A program made the translations under genes and the position numbers. 35,316 nucleotides of DNA, from contig JAZRIW010000010.1 of assembly GCA_045645505.1 (NCBI GenBank), forward strand, positions 1 through 35,316, read 5' to 3'. The DNA is from Fumia sp045645505. Its GTDB lineage: Bacteria > Bacillota > Clostridia > Oscillospirales > Ruminococcaceae. Positions 1 to 7,532 of this stretch are shown here, in pieces. The stretch's first letter is position 1. Every line of letters starts with the position of its first letter. The notes under the pieces are model-generated. The model worked only from the letters and a program-made list of their open reading frames with translations. It was not told where the DNA came from and made no database searches.

Positions 1-1
1 C

Positions 2-752
2 ACAGTAAGCGTTGATATTACTGTAACAGATAACCCAGGTATGGCACTTATTGGTTTCACAATGGATTATGATACAACTGCATTAGATGTAGTATCTATT
101 GAAAACGGAGTTATCTTTGAATCCTCTGAACTTCAGGGTGTCGTAAATAATGAACCTCTTATGATTATTGCTTATACAGGCAGTGCAAATAAAGAGGGAG
201 ACGGCAAATTAGTTACTGTTAACTTTGAAATTTTAGATGGTGCTTCCGGAGATTATGATGTTAAGATTTCCAATGACTTTGAAGCTTATACAATTGATGA
301 AGATTGGATAGATTTTGATATTGTTGCAGGTAAGATTACAGCAGAAGCTGCTCCTGCGCCTACTCCTACAATAACAATCAGCTCTAATGAAGGTTATGCT
401 AGGGTTGGAGATACAGTAAGTATTGATATCACTGTAACAAATAACCCAGGTATGGCACTTATTGGTTTCACAATGGTTTATAATAAATACATATTAGATG
501 TAGTATCCATTGAAAACGGAGTTATCTTTGAATCCTCTGAACTTCAGTGTGACGTAAATAATGAACCTCTTATGATTATTGCCTATACAGGCAATGCAAA
601 TAAAGAGGGAGACGGCAAATTAGTTACAGTTAATTTCCAAGTTCTCACAGGTGCTGAGATGGACGATTATGAGATTAATATTTCCGATGACTTTGAAGCT
701 TATACAATTGATGAAGATTGGATAGATTTTGATATTGTTCCGGGTAAAATTT
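2..752 (+). repeat. Direct repeat encoding two cohesin-like modules (period about 411 bp)
   Basis: Bases 2-338 and 413-752 are two copies of the same coding module. The offset is 411 bp at the 5' end and 414 bp at the 3' end because the second copy has one extra codon. Long stretches are identical at the DNA level, for example around 101-136 against 512-547, including synonymous positions, which points to recent duplication or ongoing homogenisation rather than old divergence. Confidence 0.8.
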
Positions 753-775
753 CTGTTTTTAGTATATTGATATAA
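2..775 (+). CDS. Tandem cohesin-like domain protein (5' truncated by window edge)
   Basis: The frame is open from base 2, so the true start lies upstream of the window. What remains is the end of one cohesin-like beta-sandwich domain and one complete further copy, joined by a short linker rich in Ala, Pro and Thr (AEAAPAPTPT). Each copy has the family features: a 'VGDTVSIDITVTNNPG' type strand, 'ALIGFTM.Y', 'LDVVSIENG', 'GDGKLVTVNF', and a final 'DIV.GKI'. Cohesins bind dockerins in cellulosomes, but isolated cohesin-like modules also occur in surface or adhesive proteins. The protein ends a few hydrophobic residues after the last domain (SVFSILI), without a dockerin, SLH module or LPXTG anchor in the visible part. 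A factor-independent terminator follows. The domain assignment is good; the role (scaffold, adhesin) is open because the N-terminal part is missing. Confidence 0.75.
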   Translation, partial: TVSVDITVTDNPGMALIGFTMDYDTTALDVVSIENGVIFESSELQGVVNNEPLMIIAYTGSANKEGDGKLVTVNFEILDGASGDYDVKISNDFEAYTIDEDWIDFDIVAGKITAEAAPAPTPTITISSNEGYARVGDTVSIDITVTNNPGMALIGFTMVYNKYILDVVSIENGVIFESSELQCDVNNEPLMIIAYTGNANKEGDGKLVTVNFQVLTGAEMDDYEINISDDFEAYTIDEDWIDFDIVPGKISVFSILI

Positions 776-825
776 TAAATTTATATTGGTACAATATTTG
801 TTATTCGGATTGTAATGTGAAAAGA

Positions 826-860
826 GGACACCTTCTTTTATGAAGGTGTCCGTTTATTTT
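826..860 (+). terminator. Factor-independent terminator of the cohesin-domain gene
   Basis: A perfect 10-bp stem (826-835 with 842-851, GGACACCTTC and its complement) with a 6-nt loop is followed by a T-rich stretch, GTTTATTTTGT. It lies 50 bp after the stop codon at 775. Confidence 0.75.
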
Positions 861-872
861 GTCTATACAAAT

Positions 873-903
873 AAGAAGAGAGTAACCAAGAGGTTACTCT
901 CTT
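873..903 (-). terminator. Terminator of the groES-groEL operon
   Basis: A 12-bp inverted repeat (876-887 with 892-903, loop AAGA) lies 22 bp beyond the groEL stop. Read on the minus strand, the stem is followed by CTTATTTGT, which is moderately T-rich. It sits back to back with the plus-strand terminator at 826-860, so the two operons are insulated from each other. Confidence 0.65.
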
Positions 904-925
904 TAATGTTTTGAAAACAATTTAA

Positions 926-2548
926 TTAATACATTCCACCGGCAGGCATAGCGGGTGCAGGAGGAACCTCTTCTTTGATGTCAGCTACTAAAGATTCGGT
1001 AGTGAGCACCATAGCTGCAACACTTGCAGCGTTTTGCAAAGCGCTTCTTGTTACCTTTGTGGGGTCAACAATTCCGAATTCAATCATATCGCCGTATTTT
1101 TCGGAATACGCATCAAAGCCGTAGCCGACTTTTTTAGCGGAGAGAATTTTTTCAATGATAACTGAGCCTTCCAAACCGCTGTTTAATGCAATCTGACGAA
1201 TGGGCTCTTCCAAAGCTTTGAGTACGATAGAAGCACCGGTTTTTTCGTCGCCATCAAGAGTAGTGATAAGTTTTCTGACACCGGGGATTGCATTGATAGG
1301 AGCAACTCCACCACCGGCAACGATACCTTCTTCTACAGCGGCTTTTGTTGCTGAGAGAGCATCTTCGATACGCATTTTCTTTTCTTTCATTTCTATTTCA
1401 GTAGCAGCACCTACTTTGATAACAGCTACACCACCTGAAAGTTTAGCAAGTCTTTCCTGCAATTTTTCTCTGTCGAAATCAGAAGTTGTAGTAGCAATCT
1501 GTGAACGGATTTGCTGAATGCGATTTTTAATTTCAGTCTTATTACCTGCACCATCAACGATAATTGTATTTTCTTTCTGAACAACAACCTGACGTGCGGT
1601 ACCTAACTGATTAAGAGTGGTTTCTTTAAGGTCAAGGCCTAAATCGTCTGTGATAACCTGACCACCTGTAAGTGTGGCAATATCCTGAAGCATATCTTTT
1701 CTTCTGTCGCCAAATCCGGGAGCTTTAACTGCAACACAGTTGAAAGTACCACGGAGTTTATTTAAAATCAATGTTGTAAGAGCTTCGCCCTCTACATCTT
1801 CTGCAATGATAACTAATTTTTTACCGCTTTGAACAATTTGCTCAAGTACAGGAAGAATTTCCTGGATATTGGAGATTTTTTTATCTGTGATGAGGATAAA
1901 AGCATCATCCATAACAGCTTCCATCTTATCGGTATCTGTGCACATATAGGGAGAAATATATCCGCGGTCAAATTGCATACCTTCAACTACTTCGCTGTAA
2001 GTTTCAGCAGTTTTTGATTCCTCAATGGTGATAACGCCATCAGCTGAAACTTTTTCCATAGCTTCTGCGATGAGTTTTCCTACAAAAGCGTTATCAGCGG
2101 AAACTGTTGCAACACGTTCGATGTCGTCGCTTCCTTTAATTTTTTTAGAATTTTTAATGATAGCTTTTACAGCTTCATCAACTGCTTTTTGCATACCTCT
2201 TTTTAATACCATGGGGTTAGCGCCTGCTGCTACATTTTTCATTCCTTCGCGAACAAGAGCCTGAGCCAAAAGGGTAGCGGTTGTTGTTCCGTCACCTGCA
2301 GCGTCATTTGTTTTTGTAGCAACTTCTTTTACGAGTTGAGCACCCATGTTTTCAAAAGCATCTTCGAGTTCAATTTCTTTTGCGATGGTAACACCATCAT
2401 TTGTAATTAAAGGAGCACCAAATTTCTTGTCTAAAACCACATTTCTTCCTTTGGGGCCTAATGTAATTTTAACAGTATCTGCTAATTTGTCGATACCGGC
2501 TTGCAAAGCTTTTCTTGCTTCTTCACCGTAAATGATTTGTTTTGCCAT
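926..2548 (-). CDS. groEL: Chaperonin GroEL (Hsp60), 540 aa
   Basis: Large subunit of the GroEL-GroES folding machine: a cytoplasmic double-ring ATPase that encloses non-native proteins. The whole sequence is a standard group I chaperonin: 'LGPKGRNVVLDKKFG' and 'NDGVTIAKEIELED' in the equatorial domain, the nucleotide-binding DGTTT at residues 86-90, apical 'KAPGFGDRRK', and 'VEEGIVAGGGVA' carrying the region of the catalytic aspartate. Length is typical. The C-terminal tail is PPAPAMPAGGMY, with one GGM unit instead of the repeated GGM tail seen in many homologues. The start ATG has AAGGAGGT at good spacing, and groES lies 20 bp upstream in the same operon. Heat-shock control is through the CIRCE element ahead of groES. 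Confidence 0.98.
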   Translation of the reverse strand: MAKQIIYGEEARKALQAGIDKLADTVKITLGPKGRNVVLDKKFGAPLITNDGVTIAKEIELEDAFENMGAQLVKEVATKTNDAAGDGTTTATLLAQALVREGMKNVAAGANPMVLKRGMQKAVDEAVKAIIKNSKKIKGSDDIERVATVSADNAFVGKLIAEAMEKVSADGVITIEESKTAETYSEVVEGMQFDRGYISPYMCTDTDKMEAVMDDAFILITDKKISNIQEILPVLEQIVQSGKKLVIIAEDVEGEALTTLILNKLRGTFNCVAVKAPGFGDRRKDMLQDIATLTGGQVITDDLGLDLKETTLNQLGTARQVVVQKENTIIVDGAGNKTEIKNRIQQIRSQIATTTSDFDREKLQERLAKLSGGVAVIKVGAATEIEMKEKKMRIEDALSATKAAVEEGIVAGGGVAPINAIPGVRKLITTLDGDEKTGASIVLKALEEPIRQIALNSGLEGSVIIEKILSAKKVGYGFDAYSEKYGDMIEFGIVDPTKVTRSALQNAASVAAMVLTTESLVADIKEEVPPAPAMPAGGMY

Positions 2549-2568
2549 AATATAGTTACCTCCTTAAA

Positions 2569-2853
2569 TTATTCTACTACCGCTAAGACTTCGTCCTGGC
2601 GGAGAATGGTGTATTCAACACCGTCAACTTTAACTTCAGTTCCGGCATATTTGCTTATAAGTACTTTGTCGCCGACTTTTAATTCCATTTCTACTTTTTT
2701 ACCGTCAACGATGCCACCTTTGCCTACTGCAACAATTTCTGCGATAGAAGGTTTCTCTTTAGCGTTTCCAGCTAAAATTATACCGCTTTTGGTAGTTTCT
2801 TCAGCCTCTACCATTTTGATAACAACGCGGTCAGCTAATGGTTTGATTTTCAT
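2569..2853 (-). CDS. groES: Co-chaperonin GroES, 94 aa
   Basis: The heptameric lid of GroEL. The 94-residue sequence covers the complete fold: N-terminal 'IKPLADRVVIKMVEAEE', the mobile loop 'TTKSGIILAGNAKEKP' that contacts GroEL, and the conserved 'GDKVLISKYAGTEVKVDGVEY.ILR..EVLAV' C-terminal strand region. It starts at ATG with AGGAGG seven bases upstream. It is the first gene of a two-gene operon with groEL; the promoter and the CIRCE operator lie just upstream. Confidence 0.98.
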   Translation of the reverse strand: MKIKPLADRVVIKMVEAEETTKSGIILAGNAKEKPSIAEIVAVGKGGIVDGKKVEMELKVGDKVLISKYAGTEVKVDGVEYTILRQDEVLAVVE

Positions 2854-2898
2854 AGAATAATCCTCCTTGTTTATGAAATAAATAATAAGCTTTATGGA

Positions 2899-2925
2899 TT
2901 AGCACTCTTTTTATTTGAGTGCTAA
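2899..2925 (-). promoter_or_regulatory. CIRCE operator (HrcA binding site)
   Basis: Exact match to the CIRCE consensus: TTAGCACTC, nine spacer bases, GAGTGCTAA. It lies between the groESL promoter and the groES start, so the HrcA repressor should block transcription at normal temperature. The hrcA gene itself is not in this window. Confidence 0.97.
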
Positions 2926-2933
2926 CAATATCT

Positions 2934-2961
2934 ATTTTAACCAAAATTTATGAAAAATCAA
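2934..2961 (-). promoter_or_regulatory. Sigma-A promoter of groES-groEL
   Basis: On the minus strand TTGATT (2956-2961), a 16-bp spacer and TAAAAT (2934-2939). The predicted transcript start falls at the upstream edge of the CIRCE element, the usual layout for this operon. Confidence 0.7.
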
Positions 2962-3072
2962 GACTTTAATTATTAACAATTTAATTTTTGTATAATCTTA
3001 TAAAAATCATTGAACAAAAGGGTTTCATTTATGCAATTTATCACATTATTTTTAATAATTTTATTAATAATA

Positions 3073-3101
3073 TTGAAGGTGAAGGGTTTACGTGGTATAA
3101 T
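3073..3101 (+). promoter_or_regulatory. Sigma-A promoter for the DegV gene
   Basis: TTGAAG (3073-3078), 17-bp spacer, TATAAT (3096-3101), with an extended -10 (TGG directly before TATAAT). About 50 bp separate it from the TTG start at 3153. Confidence 0.7.
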
Positions 3102-3152
3102 AACTGTGTTAAAATATGATTTAAGTATAATTTAAGAAAAAGGAGGATTAGT

Positions 3153-4034
3153 TTGGAAAAACGTAATTTTATTATCTCTACTGAAACAACTTGTGACATG
3201 GAAAAGAGTTATTATGAAAAAAATAATATTCATGTTTTAGGGCTTACTTATACAATAAATGGAAAAGAATATAATTCTATGAATGAGGATTCCTTAACCC
3301 CTTCCGATTTTTATAAAATGCTTCGTGAAGGAGAAATGTCAAAAACATCTCAGGTGCCACCTGAAACGGCAATATCTGCATTTGAGAAGTTGGTTAAAGA
3401 AGGTTATGATGTTTTTCACTTATCTTTTTCTTCCGGTTTGAGTGGAACTTATCAAAGCTGTAAAATAGCGGCAGATGACGTTATGGAGCGTTATCCTGAA
3501 GCCAAAATTATAGTAGTTGACTCTTTGGCTGCTTCTATGGGACAGGGCCTTATGCTTAATTATGCAATTAATTTAAAGAATGAGGGAAAATCAATAGATG
3601 AAATTAAAGAAATCATTGAAAGTAAAAAACTTTCTTTCTGCCATAATTTTACTGTTGATGATTTGCGCTTTTTAAGTAGAGGAGGACGAATTTCCAAGGT
3701 TACCGCTATTATGGGAACTGCACTTGGTATCAAGCCTCTTTTACATGTAGATGATGACGGAAAGCTTATCAACGTTGGAAAAGTAAGAGGCAGAAAACAG
3801 TCTTTGAATTGGTTAGTTGATAAAATGGAAGAGCGTATTGGAAACAATAAAAATGAGGTTATATATATAGTTCATGCTGACTGTATAGATGATGCTGAGT
3901 ATGTTTCTGATCTTGTGAAAAAGCGTTTTGGGATAAAGAATATTTTGATTGGAGATATCGGCCCTGTAATCGGTTCTCACTCAGGTCCCGGTACTGTCGC
4001 GGTTTTCTTTATCGGAGATACCAGAAAAATATAA
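3153..4034 (+). CDS. DegV family fatty-acid-binding protein, 293 aa
   Basis: DegV/FakB proteins hold a fatty acid while a FakA-type kinase phosphorylates it, feeding exogenous fatty acids into phospholipid synthesis. Visible family signs are the N-terminal 'IISTETTCDME', the 'SSGLSGTYQS' loop at 93-102 that lines the ligand site, 'VDSLAASMGQGL', 'FLSRGGRISK' and the C-terminal 'SHSGPGTVAVFFIG'. Length is normal for the family. Translation starts at TTG, chosen because AGGAGG lies six bases before it and no ATG is better placed. No FakA homologue is present nearby, so the partner must be elsewhere. The ilvE gene follows after 46 bp with no terminator between, so the two may be co-transcribed; a functional link is not obvious. 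Confidence 0.92.
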   Translation: MEKRNFIISTETTCDMEKSYYEKNNIHVLGLTYTINGKEYNSMNEDSLTPSDFYKMLREGEMSKTSQVPPETAISAFEKLVKEGYDVFHLSFSSGLSGTYQSCKIAADDVMERYPEAKIIVVDSLAASMGQGLMLNYAINLKNEGKSIDEIKEIIESKKLSFCHNFTVDDLRFLSRGGRISKVTAIMGTALGIKPLLHVDDDGKLINVGKVRGRKQSLNWLVDKMEERIGNNKNEVIYIVHADCIDDAEYVSDLVKKRFGIKNILIGDIGPVIGSHSGPGTVAVFFIGDTRKI

Positions 4035-4080
4035 AAATTATAATATATATTAAATTATATGGGAGAACAGAGGAATTATT

Positions 4081-5148
4081 ATGAATGAAATTAAGATTAT
4101 CAAGAGCACAAATTTAAAACAAAAACCCGATGAGAATTCGCTGGTTTTTGGAAAGTATTTTACCGATCACATGTTTACAATGGATTGGAATAAAGAAGAG
4201 GGTTGGCATGATGCAAAAATCATTCCTTATGGACCACTTGAACTGAGCCCCGCTTGTACTTGCCTGCATTATGGGCAAGAGACATTTGAAGGTATGAAAG
4301 CTTACCGTAACAGCGAAGGTGAGATTTATCTTTTCAGACCTATGGAGAATTTCAAACGTCTTAACAATTCGAATGACCGCTTGTGTATTCCAGAGATTGA
4401 TGAAGAGTTTGCTTTAAAGGCACTTATCGAGCTTTTGAAGATTGATAGTGACTGGGTACCCTATAAAGAGGGGACATCTTTATATATCCGTCCTTTTGTT
4501 ATAGGTACCGAGCCATCTTTGGGCGCACATGCTTCAAAAGAATATAAATTTTTAATCATCATGTGTCCCGTTGGTGCATATTACGCTACAGGTCTCAATC
4601 CCGTGAATATATTTGTTGAAAACGAATATGTAAGAGCGGTAAAAGGCGGTACAGGTTTCGCTAAAACCGGAGGTAACTATGCTGCTTCTTTAAAGGCACA
4701 GGATGTTGCAGCACTGGAAGGTTTTTCACAGGTTCTTTGGCTTGATGGCATTGAGAGAAAATACATAGAAGAAGTAGGCGCTATGAACGTTTTCTTTGTG
4801 CTTGGAGATGAAGTGGTGACTCCTGCGTTGCAAGGAAGCATCTTGCCGGGTATTACAAGAAAATCAGTTATAGAGCTTTTGAAGAGCTGGAACTATAAAG
4901 TGAGTGAAAGAAGAATTTCCATTGATGAGTTGATTTCAGCTTATGAAAAAGGAATTTTCACTGAAATGTTTGGAAGTGGAACAGCTGCAGTAATTTCTCC
5001 GGTAGGTCTTTTAAGATATAAAGATACGGATATGAAACTTTCAGACGGAAAAATTGGTAATCTTTCTCAGAAACTTTATGATGAATTGACCGGTATCCAA
5101 TGGGGAAGAAAACCCGATACATTTAATTGGACAGTTAAAGTAAAATAA
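4081..5148 (+). CDS. ilvE: Branched-chain amino acid aminotransferase, 355 aa
   Basis: PLP enzyme (fold type IV) that moves the amino group between glutamate and the 2-keto acids of leucine, isoleucine and valine. The sequence matches the longer, eukaryote-like bacterial BCAT group: 'GPLELSPACTCLHYGQETFEGMKAYR' near the N terminus, 'LYIRPFVIGTEPSLGAHAS', and 'FAKTGGNYAASLKAQ' in which K195 is the expected Schiff-base lysine, followed by 'LWLDGIERKYIEEVGAMNVFFV' and 'GSGTAAVISPVG'. It would complete leucine synthesis begun by the leu operon at 8387-14165. An imperfect terminator follows. Confidence 0.95.
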   Translation: MNEIKIIKSTNLKQKPDENSLVFGKYFTDHMFTMDWNKEEGWHDAKIIPYGPLELSPACTCLHYGQETFEGMKAYRNSEGEIYLFRPMENFKRLNNSNDRLCIPEIDEEFALKALIELLKIDSDWVPYKEGTSLYIRPFVIGTEPSLGAHASKEYKFLIIMCPVGAYYATGLNPVNIFVENEYVRAVKGGTGFAKTGGNYAASLKAQDVAALEGFSQVLWLDGIERKYIEEVGAMNVFFVLGDEVVTPALQGSILPGITRKSVIELLKSWNYKVSERRISIDELISAYEKGIFTEMFGSGTAAVISPVGLLRYKDTDMKLSDGKIGNLSQKLYDELTGIQWGRKPDTFNWTVKVK

Positions 5149-5151
5149 TTT

Positions 5152-5190
5152 AAGGGCGTGGGGTTTTAAACCCCTTGCTTTTAAAAAATA
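5152..5190 (+). terminator. Probable terminator after ilvE
   Basis: The core GGGGTTT/AAACCCC stem (5160-5174) extends outward with several G-T pairs to about 5152/5182, then runs into TTTTAAAAAATAA. It is imperfect, but in the right place. Confidence 0.55.
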
Positions 5191-5203
5191 AATTTTATGA
5201 ATT

Positions 5204-5212
5204 TGCTATAAT
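5204..5212 (+). promoter_or_regulatory. Extended -10 promoter for the ROK-type regulator
   Basis: TGC followed by TATAAT (5207-5212), with no good -35 at 17 bp. An extended -10 can work without one. It lies 70 bp before the start at 5282. Confidence 0.5.
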
Positions 5213-5281
5213 TCAGACACCTAATTTTTAAAATCGACAAAGTATTAGTAATCAGCAACGAAAGGCATACAGGTAAAAATA

Positions 5282-6448
5282 ATGAACGGAATAAGCAAAT
5301 TGGATTTAAAAAGACAAAACAGAATGCAGATTTTAAAAATTCTGCAAACAATGGGTCCCACCTCACGTATTGATATTGCTAAAATTATAGGAATTACAAA
5401 GGCTGCAGTAACGATCATTACTAATGAAATGATTGATAATGGCATTATTTATGAAAAAGGTGAGCAACTACCAAAAGGAAATAAGGCACCAAGAGGAAGA
5501 AAGAAAATTTTATTGGATATCAATTCCACTTATAAAATGAGTATGGGGTTGGTTATTGATAATGGTTTTATTTATTTCGGCCTTTCAACTTTGAGAGGGG
5601 ATACGGTTGAAAAACATATAAAGTCTATTTCAGAAAATGATACCGCAGAGGATATATTATCGGAAATAGAAAAGATTTATAAGGATGTTGTATATAAAAA
5701 CGATATAAGAGCATATTCTCTTGTAGGAGTAGGAATCTGTATTTCGAAAGAATATTATGGAATGTTTAATATTATAACCGATGAAAAAGGAAATGCGGAT
5801 TATACAAGGGTGCATGAGGCTGTAGCTGAATTTATCGGATTTCCGGTGGTTTTTGGTACTGTTACAGAGGGTATTGCTGTTGCAGAGAATGATTGTGAAG
5901 GAAATGGCAACAAAAATGGAACTGTGCTATTAAGATGCTCTGAAAAGCTTGAGTGTGTAGCGAGTGTCAAAGGAGATCTTTATCGTGGAGCACATGGTAA
6001 TGGTATCAACTTGTTGAGCAACAGATACTTTAAGCACGAAAAAATTAAAGACGGTTATTATTCTGCTTTAAAGGAAATATATTCACCCGAAAAAACTCCT
6101 GTGCTCTGGAGTGAAAGTGCAGGTAATCTGCAAGTGGCATTTGATAATCTGGAAAATTGTGAATATATTGTGCAGGACAGAGCTATATTTTTGTTGTTTG
6201 ATGAAATTGCCGAAGGGTACCTTGAACTTTTTAAAGATTTAATTCTTTTCTGGGATCCGGATAAAATTATTTTATTTTCAGAAAAGGATAGCTGCCTTTT
6301 CGATTATATTTTAGGGAAAGTAAAAATGAATTTCAATTCGGATAAAGAAGAGATTATTGTGAAAAGCAGATATAGTACTTTAAACATTTATCTGACAGCG
6401 TCTGCCATGGCTATAAGGGAATTCTTTATAAATAAAGGTGGATTTTAA
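5282..6448 (+). CDS. ROK-family (NagC/XylR-like) transcriptional regulator, degenerate sugar domain, 388 aa
   Basis: The N terminus is a winged helix: 'RMQILKILQTMGPTSRIDIAKIIGITKAAVTIITNEMIDNGI' at about 14-55, the pattern of NagC/XylR repressors. The rest follows the ROK (sugar kinase-like) fold: 'YKMSMGLVIDNGFIYFGLSTLRGD', 'GVGICIS', 'FPVVFGTVTEGIAVAEN', 'LYRGAHGNGINL'. Two family hallmarks are missing. The catalytic Asp-containing 'NDANAAA' segment is replaced by TVTEGIAVAEN, and the CxCGxxGCxE zinc motif is absent. It is therefore a regulator and not a kinase, and its ligand site may have changed. A PII-like gene follows after 15 bp in the same operon. The target operon and the inducer cannot be read from the sequence. 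Confidence 0.8.
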   Translation: MNGISKLDLKRQNRMQILKILQTMGPTSRIDIAKIIGITKAAVTIITNEMIDNGIIYEKGEQLPKGNKAPRGRKKILLDINSTYKMSMGLVIDNGFIYFGLSTLRGDTVEKHIKSISENDTAEDILSEIEKIYKDVVYKNDIRAYSLVGVGICISKEYYGMFNIITDEKGNADYTRVHEAVAEFIGFPVVFGTVTEGIAVAENDCEGNGNKNGTVLLRCSEKLECVASVKGDLYRGAHGNGINLLSNRYFKHEKIKDGYYSALKEIYSPEKTPVLWSESAGNLQVAFDNLENCEYIVQDRAIFLLFDEIAEGYLELFKDLILFWDPDKIILFSEKDSCLFDYILGKVKMNFNSDKEEIIVKSRYSTLNIYLTASAMAIREFFINKGGF

Positions 6449-6463
6449 CTTAAGGGAGGAACC

Positions 6464-6817
6464 ATGAAACTTTTAGTTTTTGTACTTAATAATAAAGATA
6501 AGCTTGAAAATCTGATGATAGAGCTTTCGGAAGCGGGGATTCGCGGTGCTACTATTCTTGAATCTTCAGGAATGGCACAGGTGCTGACTCATTCAGGAGA
6601 AAATGATCCGCTTATAGGATATCTACGTTCGATTATAGATACTTCAAAGGAAACAAATAAAACTATTTTATTTGTTGTTGAAGATAATGAAATTGTTATT
6701 ATAAGAGAAGTAATAAAAAATGTTGTAGGTGATTTATCAGAGCCACAGACGGGAATTTTATTTACCGTGCCTGTAGATTTTACTGATGGCATTCAGAAAA
6801 AGCCTAAAAGTTATTGA
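6464..6817 (+). CDS. PII-like small protein, 117 aa
   Basis: Small soluble protein with the size and strand/helix order of a PII/CutA-type ferredoxin-like fold: 'MKLLVFVLNNKDKLENLMIELSEAGIRGATILES' (beta-alpha-beta), a middle segment in place of the T-loop, 'KTILFVVEDNEIVIIREVIKNVVGDL' (beta-alpha) and the ending 'TGILFTVPVDF'. Classical GlnB residues, such as the T-loop tyrosine context, are not seen, so nitrogen sensing should not be assumed. It has a strong ribosome site (GGGAGG) and lies 15 bp after the ROK-type regulator, so the two are co-transcribed. One possible role is a small-molecule or nucleotide sensor linked to that regulator. The fold assignment is a judgement from the pattern, not from a search. 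Confidence 0.6.
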   Translation: MKLLVFVLNNKDKLENLMIELSEAGIRGATILESSGMAQVLTHSGENDPLIGYLRSIIDTSKETNKTILFVVEDNEIVIIREVIKNVVGDLSEPQTGILFTVPVDFTDGIQKKPKSY

Positions 6818-6819
6818 TG

Positions 6820-6865
6820 AAAAAGGAAGTTTAAAAACTTTTTGTTTTTAAACTTCCTTTTTTTT
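6820..6865. terminator. Bidirectional terminator between PII-like gene and sigF
   Basis: A 14-bp perfect stem (6825-6838 with 6844-6857), extended by A/T pairs to 19 bp, with a 5-nt loop. It has a T-run on the plus side and the mirror T-run on the minus side. It ends the two convergent operons and overlaps the sigF stop codon. Confidence 0.85.
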
Positions 6866-7532
6866 ATTCAGATAGTTTATTTTTTAAATATAAAAGTAAT
6901 TTTTTCTCTCTTCTTGATACCTGAACTTGAGTCATATTTAAAAAGGCGGCGGTTTGAGTCTGGGTTTTGCTCTTATAATAACGCAAAATTAAAAGTGTTC
7001 TGTCTTTTTCGTCTAATTCATTAAGTGCTTCTCGTAAAGCAAGTTTATCTGATAGAAGTTCTTCGGGGGATTGAACTTCTATGTCGATTTGTCCACCACC
7101 TTCATCGTCAGGTTCAGTGAGGGAAATTGTCGGCATTGAAACGTTAAGTGCTTCTGCAATTTCCTGCGGTTCTGTTTCTAAATGAGCTGATAATTCGTTG
7201 ATAGTAGGTTCTCTGCCGAGTGAAATACTTAATTTATCGCGTTCACGCAGTACTTTTAAGGAAAATTCCTTCAGAGAACGACTTACTTTTACAGAACCTC
7301 CGTCTCTGAAAAGGCGTTTCATTTCTCCTAAAATTACAGGAACAGCATAAGTCGAAAATTTTAGCCCTCGATTTTCATCAAACCCGTTAATGGCTTTTAT
7401 AAGTCCTACACAGCCTGCGGAATAAAGCTCCTCATATTCTATTCCTCTGCCTTTAAGACGATGAGCCAGAGAATGCACAAGCCCTAAGTTTTTAGTTGCA
7501 AAAATTTCTTTTTCTGCAGGTGATTTATGCAT
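6864..7532 (-). CDS. sigF: Sporulation sigma factor SigF, 222 aa
   Basis: First forespore-specific sigma factor, held inactive by SpoIIAB until septation. It shows region 2 ('NLGLVHSLAHRL', 'EELYSAGCVGLIKAINGFD', 'LKFSTYAVPVILGEMKRLFRDGG'), region 3 ('VKVSRSLKE', 'LGREPTINELSAHL') and region 4 with the helix-turn-helix 'TQTAAFLNMTQVQVSRREKK'. At 222 residues it is shorter at the N terminus than B. subtilis SigF (about 255). The frame cannot extend upstream because a TAA lies six codons before the ATG. The ATG overlaps the end of spoIIAB by 8 bp and has no Shine-Dalgarno sequence (preceding bases GCTCCAAACAACAAA), so translation probably depends on coupling to spoIIAB. Confidence 0.95.
   Translation of the reverse strand: MHKSPAEKEIFATKNLGLVHSLAHRLKGRGIEYEELYSAGCVGLIKAINGFDENRGLKFSTYAVPVILGEMKRLFRDGGSVKVSRSLKEFSLKVLRERDKLSISLGREPTINELSAHLETEPQEIAEALNVSMPTISLTEPDDEGGGQIDIEVQSPEELLSDKLALREALNELDEKDRTLLILRYYKSKTQTQTAAFLNMTQVQVSRREKKLLLYLKNKLSE

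Noticed and set aside
2..752. Cohesin repeats as a CRISPR-like or non-coding repeat array
   Set aside because: The repeats keep the reading frame and encode a known protein fold; unit length is about 411 bp.
1200..2531. Several open frames on the plus strand inside groEL
   Set aside because: They are antisense to a highly conserved gene, lack ribosome sites and show no family pattern.
5149..5445. Minus-strand open frames over the start of the ROK-type regulator
   Set aside because: They have no ribosome site and run antisense to a clear winged-helix coding region.
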